Assembly: GCA_050013075.1 (NCBI GenBank) | Contig: JBEKFZ010000062.1 | Location: forward strand, 1-24,548 | DNA from: JBEKIK01 sp050013075 | GTDB lineage: Bacteria; Planctomycetota; Planctomycetia; Pirellulales; Thermoguttaceae | Direction: 5' to 3' | Length of the DNA: 24,548 nucleotides | Shown here: piece after piece, positions 1 to 7,014 of the stretch | How positions within the stretch are numbered: position 1 is the stretch's first letter | Layout: every line of letters begins with the position of its first letter | Translations under genes and position numbers: made by a program | Notes under the pieces: generated by a model | What the model was told of the DNA's origin: nothing | Database searches by the model: none | What the model saw: only the letters and a program-made list of their open reading frames with translations

Positions 1-3000
1 CCGTTTCGGCCGGCCCCGGGCCCGAAGTCGAGCAGTTGATCGGCATTGGAAACCACTTCGCGGTCGTGCTCGACCACCAACAGCGTGTTGCCCAGGTCGC
101 GGAGTTTTTTCAGCGCCCCGAGCAGGCGCCGGTTATCGCGGGGATGCAATCCGATGGTGGGTTCGTCGAGGACGTAGAGCACGCCGCACAATCCGCTTCC
201 GATTTGGGCTGCCAGGCGGATGCGTTGCATTTCGCCGCTGGAGAGGGTCGGGGCGGGCCGGGCAAGCGTGAGATAGTCGAGGCCCACGTCGAGGAGGAAT
301 TGCAGGCGGTTGCCGATCTCGCGGGCAAGCTCGCCGGCGACTTTTTGCTCGGTTTCGCTGGGCGTCCAGGATTTGAAATCTTCCAGGAGGCGACCCAGCG
401 GCATACGGCAGAGTTCGTCGATGCTCCGGCCGCGCAAACGCATGGCCGCGGCGTCGTCGCGCAAGCGGCTGCCTCCGCACACGGTACATTCGACCTCGTC
501 GACCAGATGCTCCAATTTCGTGCGCAACGAAGGCGAAATATGGCTGGCTTCTTCCAGGGCCGGATATAGGCCCTTGTATTGGAATTTGAATATGACACTG
601 TCGCCAACGCTCCCCTTCGGGTCGCGGCTAAACAACTCACGGCTAAACTTCTCCTTTTTCCCTGTTTCCTGAACCCTGAACCCTGAATCCTGAACCCTAA
701 CATCGAACCATTGTTCGCCCGTGCCTTGCATTATCAGGCGGCGGTGTTTGCCGCCGAGCTGGTCGAAGGGGACGTCGGATGGAATTCCGGTCGTCCGGCA
801 AAAAGCGTCCAGCATCAGGCGGAACATGGGCCCTTGGACGTCGGGCCACAGGGCAACCGCGCCTTGGGCAAGGGTCAACTTGGGATCGGTAAGGAGCATG
901 ACCGGATTCGTTCCGGTCTGCACGCCGAGTCCTTCGCACCCCGGGCACCATCCCAGCGGACTGTTAAAGGAAAAGTTGTGCGGCGTAAGCGGCTCGAAAC
1001 TCCGGCCGCATCGCTCGCAGACGAAATGTTGGCTGTGTACCATTGTGAGCCAAGCGGTTTCGGGCTGATCTTCGCGGGGATACGTCACGTGCATCACGCC
1101 TTTTCCAAGGGCAAGGGCGTTTTCCATGCTGCCCGCGATGCGCGAGCGGGCGTCGGGCCGGATGGTCAAACGATCGATCACCACCTCGACGTTGTGTTTG
1201 CGCCGCCGGTCGATGGCCGGGGGATTGTCCAACGGATAAGTCTGCCCGTCCACGCGAACGCGGACATAGCCCAGTGCTCGCATTTCCTCCCAAACAGTTT
1301 CGTGGTGCTCGCCGACGTGTACTTCCCAGGGGGCCATGATGTAGATCTTCGTGCCGGACGGATGATCCATGATCTTGGCGATGATTTCGTCGGCCGACTG
1401 GGTGCCGACGGGCAGGTCGCAGGCCGGGCAATGCGGCACGCCCAGCCTGGACACGAGAATCCGCAAGTAATCGTAGATTTCGGTTACCGTGCCGACCGTG
1501 CTGCGGGGCGTGTGTCCGCCGTGCTTTTGCTCGATGGCGATGGCGGGCGACAGGCCTTCTATATGGTCGAGCCTGGGTTTTTGCATTTGATCGATGAACT
1601 GCCGCGCATAGGCGCTAAGGCTTTCGACGTAGCGGCGTTGGCCTTCGGCATAAATGGTGTCCATGGCCAGGGAACTTTTGCCCGATCCGCTGGGCCCGCA
1701 AAAGACGGTAAGCTGATCGCGTGGAATATCGACGTCGATGTCTTTTAGATTGTGCTGTTTTGCGCCGCGGATTTTAATGGACGTGGCCAGGTGCGGGCGG
1801 CTGTCGGCGGCGCTTTCACCGGGCACAAGTGCCCGGGCTAAACGTTTTGTTTGTTCCTCGTCCTTAGTTTCTCGCCCCTGGCCGTTGAAAACGTGTCGCA
1901 GGACCTGGCCGGTGTAGGAATTTTCATTTTTGGCGATTTGTTCGGGCGTTCCTTGAGCTATGATCAGTCCGCCTTGTTTGCCGCCTTCCGGGCCGAGGTC
2001 GATGATCCAGTCGGCGGTTTTTATGACTTCGAGATTGTGCTCGACGACCAGCACGGTATTGCCTGCCTGGACAAAGCCGTGCAGCACTTTCAAGAGTAGC
2101 TCAATATCGGCGAAATGCAGGCCGGTGGTGGGTTCGTCGAGCAGATACAGGGTGCGCCCGGTTGCGGTTTTGACCAGTTCGCGGGCGAGTTTGATGCGTT
2201 GGGCCTCGCCTCCGGATAGGGTAGGGGAGGGCTGGCCGAGTTTCATGTAGTCCAGACCCACGTCGTGCAGGGTTTGCAGCTTGTGGGCGATGGCGGGAAT
2301 GTTCTCGAAGTGCGTGAGCGCTTCCTGGATGTCCATTTCCAAGACTTGGGCGATGGATTTTCCCTTGAAACGGATCTGCAATGTTTCGCGGTTGAAGCGG
2401 TGGCCTTCGCAGACCGGGCAGGTGACCCAGATGTCGGCCAAAAAATCCATTTCCAGGCGGTTGGAGCCGTTGCCCTGGCAGGCCTCGCACCGCCCGCCTT
2501 CGACGTTGAAACTGAACCGGCCGGGTTTGTATCCCCGGGCTTTGGACTCGGGCAGTTGGGTGTAGAGTCTGCGGATTTCGTCGAAGACCTTGATATAAGT
2601 GGCCGGGTTGCTCCGAGGGGTGCGTCCGATGGGCGATTGATCGATGGAAATCATGCGGTCGAGATGTTTTAGACCCTCGATTCGTCCGTGCGAACCCGGA
2701 TTTCCCAGGCCGTGATTCAGATCGCGGCGCAGGGCCTCGACTAAAATATCGTTGACCAACGAACTCTTGCCAGAGCCTGAAACGCCGGTTACGCACACGA
2801 ATACGCCCAGTGGGATTTCGATGTCGATCCCCTGGAGGTTGTTGTGCGTGGCGTTGCGGACAATGAGTTTTTTTTGGCTTGTGGGTCGGCGAGTGGCCGG
2901 GATTTCGATCCGCCGCCGGCCGGAAAGATATTGCCCGGTGATGCTGTCCGGATGTTCGGCGATTTGGCGGAAAGGGCCGGTAGCGACGATCCGGCCGCCG

Positions 3001-4895
3001 CGAACGCCGGGGCCGGGTCCGAAATCGACGATGTGATCGGCCGCGCGCATGGTGTCTTCGTCGTGCTCGACCACCACGACCGTGTTGCCTTGATCGCGGA
3101 GGTTTCCCAGGGTGCCGAGCAGACGGCCGTTGTCGCGTGGATGCAGGCCGACGGAGGGTTCGTCGAGAATGTACAGCACGCCCACCAGACCGCAGCCGAT
3201 CTGGCCGGCCAGGCGTATGCGCTGCATCTCGCCGCCGGAAAGCGTGGGAGCGGTGCGGTCGAGGGTGAGATAATCGAGCCCCACGTTTTTGAGGAATTGC
3301 AGGCGGCCGCGGATTTCCTTTAGGGCCTCGGCGGCGATCGTCTGGCCGACGGCGTCCAATTCCAATTCGCTGAAAAACTCCTCGGCCTCGGTCACGGGCA
3401 GTGCGCAAACCTCGGGCAGCGTTTGCTCGGGATTGGCGCGGAACATTGGCGAGCGCGTGGCGAGCGACACGCAGCGGGCCTGGGGATTGAGGCGCTGGCC
3501 GTTACATGCGCTGCAGCCGAGAATACGCATGTACTTTTCTAACTGGCGGCGTTGCAGGCGGCTTTTGGTGGTGCGATATTGGTCGAGGAGTTTGGGAATG
3601 ACGCCTTCGAATTTGCCGCCCCACTTGTAGCCGGAAGGGCCGCTCCGCCAGGTGAAAGTGACGTGCTCCTCTCCGGTGCCCCAGAGCAGGGCGTGTCGGA
3701 CCCTGGGGTCGAGTTCTTCCCAGGCGGTTTCCAAAACCGCGCCGTGGGGCAGGGCGTATTTGCGCTCCATTGTTTCGGCCACGCCGCGATAGATGTGCCT
3801 GCGCCAGCGTCCCATTTCGCGCCATTTGCCGGCCAATTCGATGCAGCCTTGCTGAAACGAGCGCGTGGGATCGGGTATGAGCTTTTCCGGATCAAGGGTG
3901 TAAATCTGTCCCAAACCGCCGCACTGCGGACACATTCCTTGGGGATTGTTGAAACTGAACATCTGCGGGCTGGGCGGCTCGAAACTCACGCCGCAATGCG
4001 TGCAGGCATAGCGGGCGGAAAGATGAATGTCGGAAGAAACCGCTTGCGGTTTCGCGGTGCGAACTTCAATATCCTCGCTCCCCGACCAATCGTCGATTGG
4101 TGCCCGGTTGCGGCTAAACTTTTTATTATTCTCTGAACCCTGAATCCTGCCCTCTGAACCCTGAACGGTGTCCGAATCTTCCATGGCGACTACGAGGTTG
4201 CCGTCGCCCAGGCGGAGGGCAAGTTCCACGGCTTCGGCCAGGCGGGGGCGGATTTTGGGGCCTAAAACGAGCCGATCGACGACCACCTCGATGTTGTGCC
4301 GCATCTGCCGGTCCAGATGTAAATCGTCGCTCAGGCGGACCACGCGCCCGTCGACCCGGGCGCGGATGAAACCTTGTTTTAGCAGGTCCTCGAATAGGTC
4401 GCGGTATTCACCTTTTTGTCCGCGAATCAAAGGCGCGAGCACCAGAAACTTTGTGCCGCCGGGCAGGGCGCAGATGCGATCGAGGATTTGTTCCCGGGTT
4501 TGGGCGGTGATGGGTTGCCGGCATTGGGGACAATTCCCCCGGCCCACCCGGGCGTATAACACGCGCAGATAATCGTGGATCTCGGTAATCGTGCCGACGG
4601 TGGAGCGAGGGCTTTGTCCGGCCGTTTTTTGCGAAATGGAGATCGAGGGGCTTAGCCCGGCGATGCGGTCCACGTCGGGCTTGGGCATCTGGCCTAAAAA
4701 CTGGCGAGCGAAGCTGGAAAGACTTTCCACGTAGCGGCGTTGGCCTTCGGCATACAGGGTATCGAAGGCCAAGGAACTCTTTCCAGACCCGCTTACACCG
4801 GTAAAGCAAATCAGCCGGTTCCGAGGCAGGATCAAATTCACGTCCCGGAGATTATGTTCCCGGGCACCCTCGATGATGATATCGGAAGCCGCCAT
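1..4895 (-). CDS. uvrA: Tandem (double) UvrA, excinuclease ABC subunit A, 5' 1631 codons
   Basis: UvrA is the damage-recognition ATPase of nucleotide excision repair. One frame is open from ATG at 4895 to the left edge with no stop, giving 1631 visible residues; a usual UvrA has about 940. Unit 1 has Walker A GVSGSGKSS (residues 33-41), a zinc module (ACTHCG, later CPQCGGLG), LSGGEMQRIRLA, Walker B LDEPSVGLH, a second Walker A (VTGVSGSGKSS), zinc module CEACQGNG/CPVCEG, LSGGEAQRIKLA and LDEPTTGLH. Unit 2 starts near residue 1037 (IRGAKQHNLKDID) with Walker A GPSGSGKSS, a zinc module, LSSGEMQRIRLA (Ser replaces the first signature Gly) and LDEPTIGLH. The window stops inside unit 2. Residues about 243-288, 1010-1036 and 1399-1433 are repeat-derived. 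There is no clear Shine-Dalgarno. Double UvrA proteins occur in other planctomycetes, as I recall. Confidence 0.95.
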   Translation of the reverse strand, partial: MAASDIIIEGAREHNLRDVNLILPRNRLICFTGVSGSGKSSLAFDTLYAEGQRRYVESLSSFARQFLGQMPKPDVDRIAGLSPSISISQKTAGQSPRSTVGTITEIHDYLRVLYARVGRGNCPQCRQPITAQTREQILDRICALPGGTKFLVLAPLIRGQKGEYRDLFEDLLKQGFIRARVDGRVVRLSDDLHLDRQMRHNIEVVVDRLVLGPKIRPRLAEAVELALRLGDGNLVVAMEDSDTVQGSEGRIQGSENNKKFSRNRAPIDDWSGSEDIEVRTAKPQAVSSDIHLSARYACTHCGVSFEPPSPQMFSFNNPQGMCPQCGGLGQIYTLDPEKLIPDPTRSFQQGCIELAGKWREMGRWRRHIYRGVAETMERKYALPHGAVLETAWEELDPRVRHALLWGTGEEHVTFTWRSGPSGYKWGGKFEGVIPKLLDQYRTTKSRLQRRQLEKYMRILGCSACNGQRLNPQARCVSLATRSPMFRANPEQTLPEVCALPVTEAEEFFSELELDAVGQTIAAEALKEIRGRLQFLKNVGLDYLTLDRTAPTLSGGEMQRIRLAGQIGCGLVGVLYILDEPSVGLHPRDNGRLLGTLGNLRDQGNTVVVVEHDEDTMRAADHIVDFGPGPGVRGGRIVATGPFRQIAEHPDSITGQYLSGRRRIEIPATRRPTSQKKLIVRNATHNNLQGIDIEIPLGVFVCVTGVSGSGKSSLVNDILVEALRRDLNHGLGNPGSHGRIEGLKHLDRMISIDQSPIGRTPRSNPATYIKVFDEIRRLYTQLPESKARGYKPGRFSFNVEGGRCEACQGNGSNRLEMDFLADIWVTCPVCEGHRFNRETLQIRFKGKSIAQVLEMDIQEALTHFENIPAIAHKLQTLHDVGLDYMKLGQPSPTLSGGEAQRIKLARELVKTATGRTLYLLDEPTTGLHFADIELLLKVLHGFVQAGNTVLVVEHNLEVIKTADWIIDLGPEGGKQGGLIIAQGTPEQIAKNENSYTGQVLRHVFNGQGRETKDEEQTKRLARALVPGESAADSRPHLATSIKIRGAKQHNLKDIDVDIPRDQLTVFCGPSGSGKSSLAMDTIYAEGQRRYVESLSAYARQFIDQMQKPRLDHIEGLSPAIAIEQKHGGHTPRSTVGTVTEIYDYLRILVSRLGVPHCPACDLPVGTQSADEIIAKIMDHPSGTKIYIMAPWEVHVGEHHETVWEEMRALGYVRVRVDGQTYPLDNPPAIDRRRKHNVEVVIDRLTIRPDARSRIAGSMENALALGKGVMHVTYPREDQPETAWLTMVHSQHFVCERCGRSFEPLTPHNFSFNSPLGWCPGCEGLGVQTGTNPVMLLTDPKLTLAQGAVALWPDVQGPMFRLMLDAFCRTTGIPSDVPFDQLGGKHRRLIMQGTGEQWFDVRVQDSGFRVQETGKKEKFSRELFSRDPKGSVGDSVIFKFQYKGLYPALEEASHISPSLRTKLEHLVDEVECTVCGGSRLRDDAAAMRLRGRSIDELCRMPLGRLLEDFKSWTPSETEQKVAGELAREIGNRLQFLLDVGLDYLTLARPAPTLSSGEMQRIRLAAQIGSGLCGVLYVLDEPTIGLHPRDNRRLLGALKKLRDLGNTLLVVEHDREVVSNADQLLDFGPGAGRN
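598..702 (-). repeat. Composite repeat inserted in frame in uvrA unit 2
   Basis: Reading the plus strand, CGCT plus a short CCC-TTC-GGG hairpin runs into CGCGGCTAAAC (608-633). A second partial end, CACGGCTAAAC (638-648), follows, then a 13-nt T/C-rich gap, then five heptamers at 662-696 (CTGTTTC, CTGAACC twice, CTGAATC, CTGAACC). It translates without a stop on the uvrA strand as VQDSGFRVQETGKKEKFSR followed by ELFSRDPKGS. It separates WFDV from the native-looking FQYKGLYPALEEAS. The 26-bp core at 608-633 is identical to intergenic copies at 15878-15903, 15926-15951 and 23687-23712. Confidence 0.85.
1805..1881 (-). repeat. Composite repeat forming the linker between the two UvrA units
   Basis: On the plus strand CGCT (1811) leads into a perfect hairpin CCGGGCAC-AA-GTGCCCGG, then GGCTAAAC (1836-1843), a 10-nt gap, and four heptamer-like units at 1854-1881 (TTCCTCG, TCCTTAG, TTTCTCG, CCCCTGG). 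Read on the uvrA strand it gives GQGRETKDEEQTKRLARALV then PGESAADSR, which lies between the last residues of unit 1 and the start of unit 2. Its reading frame differs from that of the other two uvrA inserts. A relative with CCCGGC-ACAAGA-GCCGGG lies at 18616-18648. Confidence 0.75.
4030..4169 (-). repeat. Composite repeat inserted in frame in uvrA unit 1
   Basis: Plus-strand order: hairpin GAAACCGCTTGCGGTTTC plus GCG (4036-4056), a 19-nt spacer, CGCTCCCC (4076-4083), stem ACCAATC-GTC-GATTGGT, GGTGCCC, GGCTAAAC (4112-4119), a 13-nt gap, then five heptamers at 4133-4167 (CTGAACC, CTGAATC, CTGCCCT, CTGAACC, CTGAACG). On the uvrA strand it reads VQGSEGRIQGSENNKKFSR, then NRAPIDDWSGSEDIEVRTAK. 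It falls between VVAMEDSD and DIHLSARYACTHCG, just before the first zinc module. The 84-nt part at 4036-4119 has a same-length counterpart at 5001-5084. Confidence 0.9.
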
Positions 4896-4933
4896 AATTA
4901 CTAGGTCAGACAATGGTTCAAGGAAAACCCTGT

Positions 4934-4963
4934 ATTGTATGGCTTCGTGTGAAGATAGATCAA
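4934..4963 (-). promoter_or_regulatory. Possible sigma70-type promoter of uvrA
   Basis: On the minus strand TTGATC (4963-4958) and TACAAT (4939-4934) are separated by 18 nt. They would start a transcript about 30 nt before the uvrA ATG at 4895. The call rests on matches to the bacterial consensus only. Confidence 0.35.
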
Positions 4964-4970
4964 GCAGTAA

Positions 4971-5104
4971 AAGATGAAGGATGAAAGATGAAGGATGAAG
5001 GAAACCGCTTGCGGTTTCGCGCCAACCAACGACCAATTTCCGCTCCCCGCCCGACATTAAGTCGGTGCCCACTCACGGCTAAACTAACTGTCCACTGCCC
5101 ACTT
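4971..5104 (+). repeat. Intergenic composite repeat between uvrA and the BBP7 gene
   Basis: Four heptamers (AAGATGA, AGGATGA, AAGATGA, AGGATGA; 4971-4998) precede hairpin GAAACCGCTTGCGGTTTC plus GCG (5001-5021). Then come a 19-nt spacer, CGCTCCCC (5041-5048), stem CCGAC-ATTAA-GTCGG, GGTGCCC, CGGCTAAAC (5076-5084), and two heptamers CTGTCCA and CTGCCCA (5088-5101). Module order and the 84-nt spacing are the same as in the uvrA insertion at 4036-4119. The remainder of the gap to the BBP7 gene (5105-5250) is AT-rich and presumably holds that gene's promoter; I could not fix it. Confidence 0.85.
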
Positions 5105-5329
5105 TTTTTATTTCATTCCCTAGATTTCTCATTTATCCCATTACCACATTGGTTGCCTGCAAAAATCCTCTATATTACGTATTTTACCTCGTCGTTATTT
5201 TTAGAGTTTTATTCAAAGTTAATTCTATTGGCATAATCAGCCGATTCGGTAATTGAGGAGTATTCGTTGCTTTCCTCAAAACCGACACAACCGTTAAGCT
5301 TTATGATATCCACAGAGGGGGGATTGATT

Positions 5330-6727
5330 ATGGCCGCCAGACGAGCCGACAAGTTGATTTTAGGGGCATTTTTTGTTTGGTCAGTGATACTTAGCGTCGC
5401 CTATACTCATGCAGCCGCTCAAGCGCCCGGTCAGGAAAATACAGAGGCGATTCCAACGCCGGGCGCGGCTGAAAAGGTCGAGTCTGTTGTTCCGACCGCC
5501 GAAGGCACCAATGCCGAAGACGCCAATATTGTCACGGAACAATGCGGCGAGAATGGATGCACGTTTGAAGGCGTACCCTTATGCAGTCCGCCGGGCCGAT
5601 ACTGGGTGCGAGGCGACTGGATGATGTGGTGGACCAGCGGCGAGAATCTGCCGCCGCTTGTGACTACCAGTCCCAAGGGTACATCGCAAGACCAAGCGGG
5701 CGTATTAGGACCGGGTTTCACGGAGACCGCCACCACTTCTATCCTGTTTGGCAACTCGACTGTTAATACTGACGGACGTCCCGGGGTGCGCATCACGTTT
5801 GGCGGATGGTTGGACTCTTGTCACCGCTGGGGCCTGGAGGCCGATTGGTTGACCCTGGGCGGCAATTCGAACTATTTTTACCGAGTTTCGGACGGCAATC
5901 TGATCCTTGCCTTGCCGTATTACGACCTCCAGCGCAATGCCCAGTGGCACCAACTTCAAGCTTATCCGGATTTAATTACCGGCTCGGTGGATGTTATCGG
6001 GAACGATTATTTTGAATCCGTGGGCATGACCTTGCGTTACAACTTGTGCTGTAGTTCCTGCGGATGCGGAGATGGTTGTGCCGAGCCTTGCGACGGCGGG
6101 TGCGGCGCGGAGTGTTGCGATCCGTGTTGCATATCTTATTGCCGCACCGATTTGTTGATGGGCTATCGCCATTATTTACTGGGCGACAACCTGGCCATGG
6201 GGCAAGACACTTACTACGTCCCAATAGATTCACGCTTTCAAAGCACCGACACTTTTAATACCCGCAATGAATTTAACGGCATGGAAATCGGGCTTAACAC
6301 CGAACTCCGCCGCGGACGCTGGTCCCTGGGTCTGTTGGCCAAGATGGCGCTGGGCGAAAACCACGAAACCGCCACGCTACTGGGCACGACTACAATCAAC
6401 AATGGAAAAGAAACGATCACCTACCCGGAGGGCATTTACGTCACGGGGACGAACTCCGGCGTCCATGTACTCGACCAATTCGCGGTGATTCCGCAATTTG
6501 GGGCGGAAATTGGCTATCAGCTCACCTGCCATGTGCGGACATTTGTGGGATACAATATCATCTACTGGGGATCGGTGATGCGTGCGGGCGATCAGATCGA
6601 CTTGAACATGGATCAGCGCAACTGGGCGCCGGTCCAGCCGGACGGTCTGCCTTACCCGCAATACTTGGGCCGCCAGACGAATTTCTGGGCACAAGGGGTC
6701 AATGTCGGTGCTGAAGTGCGGTTCTAA
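5330..6727 (+). CDS. BBP7 family outer-membrane beta-barrel protein
   Basis: This is a secreted barrel protein of a family typical of planctomycetes (BBP7, formerly DUF1551). With the ATG at 5330 it has 465 residues. It opens with a signal peptide: MAARR, a hydrophobic stretch LILGAFFVWSVILSV, and likely cleavage after AHAAA-type residues near position 30. The hallmark WMMWWTSGENLPPLVTTSP follows, then aromatic-rich alternating strands, GYRHYLLG, and a C-terminal strand ending in VGAEVRF. A Cys-rich segment (12 Cys in 32 residues, about residues 240-272) interrupts the barrel. AGAGGGGGG lies 7 nt before this ATG. Alternative in-frame starts are a TTG at 5267, preceded by GAGGAG, and an ATG at 5303; both would put extra residues before the signal peptide. 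The function is unknown and the location is inferred to be the outer membrane. Confidence 0.9.
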   Translation: MAARRADKLILGAFFVWSVILSVAYTHAAAQAPGQENTEAIPTPGAAEKVESVVPTAEGTNAEDANIVTEQCGENGCTFEGVPLCSPPGRYWVRGDWMMWWTSGENLPPLVTTSPKGTSQDQAGVLGPGFTETATTSILFGNSTVNTDGRPGVRITFGGWLDSCHRWGLEADWLTLGGNSNYFYRVSDGNLILALPYYDLQRNAQWHQLQAYPDLITGSVDVIGNDYFESVGMTLRYNLCCSSCGCGDGCAEPCDGGCGAECCDPCCISYCRTDLLMGYRHYLLGDNLAMGQDTYYVPIDSRFQSTDTFNTRNEFNGMEIGLNTELRRGRWSLGLLAKMALGENHETATLLGTTTINNGKETITYPEGIYVTGTNSGVHVLDQFAVIPQFGAEIGYQLTCHVRTFVGYNIIYWGSVMRAGDQIDLNMDQRNWAPVQPDGLPYPQYLGRQTNFWAQGVNVGAEVRF

Positions 6728-6783
6728 GTAAGGGAAAAGGGATTGAGAATTAGTTTATAGAAACTCGGAAAAATAATGTCACC

Positions 6784-6811
6784 AAGCCCACGGGTTACGA
6801 CCCGTGGGCTT
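6784..6811 (+). terminator. Hairpin terminator after the BBP7 gene
   Basis: Perfect 12-bp arms AAGCCCACGGGT and ACCCGTGGGCTT flank a TACG loop and are followed by ATTTTAATTT. It lies 57 nt after the BBP7 stop. The T-tail is moderate, so it could also be another palindromic repeat serving as terminator. Confidence 0.7.
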
Positions 6812-6914
6812 ATTTTAATTTGTAACTTAACACAGGACTTTGTTTTCCTGACTCTCAATAGCCGCCTGGCGGGTACGGATTTTTTCGCTCGGCGGATCGG
6901 TCATTATAAGCCGG

Positions 6915-7009
6915 CCAGTGGACGGTGGGCCGTGGATAGTGGATAATATGAAACTGCAACCGGTTTCATCCTTTATCCCTTAAGCCTATAGCCTAAAGTC
7001 TACAGCCTA
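6915..7009 (+). repeat. Heptamer arrays with hairpin before the GTPase gene
   Basis: Four units CCAGTGG, ACGGTGG, GCCGTGG, ATAGTGG (6915-6942) are followed by hairpin ATGAAAC-8 nt-GTTTCAT (6948-6969), units TTCATCC and TTTATCC (6965-6978), then AAGCCTA, TAGCCTA, AAGTCTA, CAGCCTA (6982-7009). The hairpin core matches 14 of 18 bases of the GAAACCGCTTGCGGTTTC module at 4036 and 5001. The last unit ends 5 nt before the ATG at 7015. Confidence 0.8.
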
Positions 7010-7014
7010 CTTCC

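Noticed and set aside
711..1748. 345-codon open frame on the plus strand
   Set aside because: It is antisense to uvrA, whose minus-strand frame carries all UvrA motifs; high G+C gives long shadow frames.
2101..3408. 435-codon open frame on the minus strand
   Set aside because: It is out of frame with uvrA and is rich in Arg/Pro/His without any domain; the real frame passes through continuously.
4021..4045. AAGATGAA match extending the 4036 element leftwards to the heptamers seen at 4971
   Set aside because: These bases encode HLS of the native-looking DIHLSARYACTHCG, so the match is probably chance.
4133..4167. CRISPR-like array
   Set aside because: Units are 7 bp, directly adjacent and degenerate, with no spacers and no cas genes nearby.
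1..4895. Frameshift or assembly junk in uvrA at the repeat-rich segments
   Set aside because: I translated all three segments codon by codon; the frame stays open and returns to UvrA motifs on both sides. An assembly error cannot be fully excluded.
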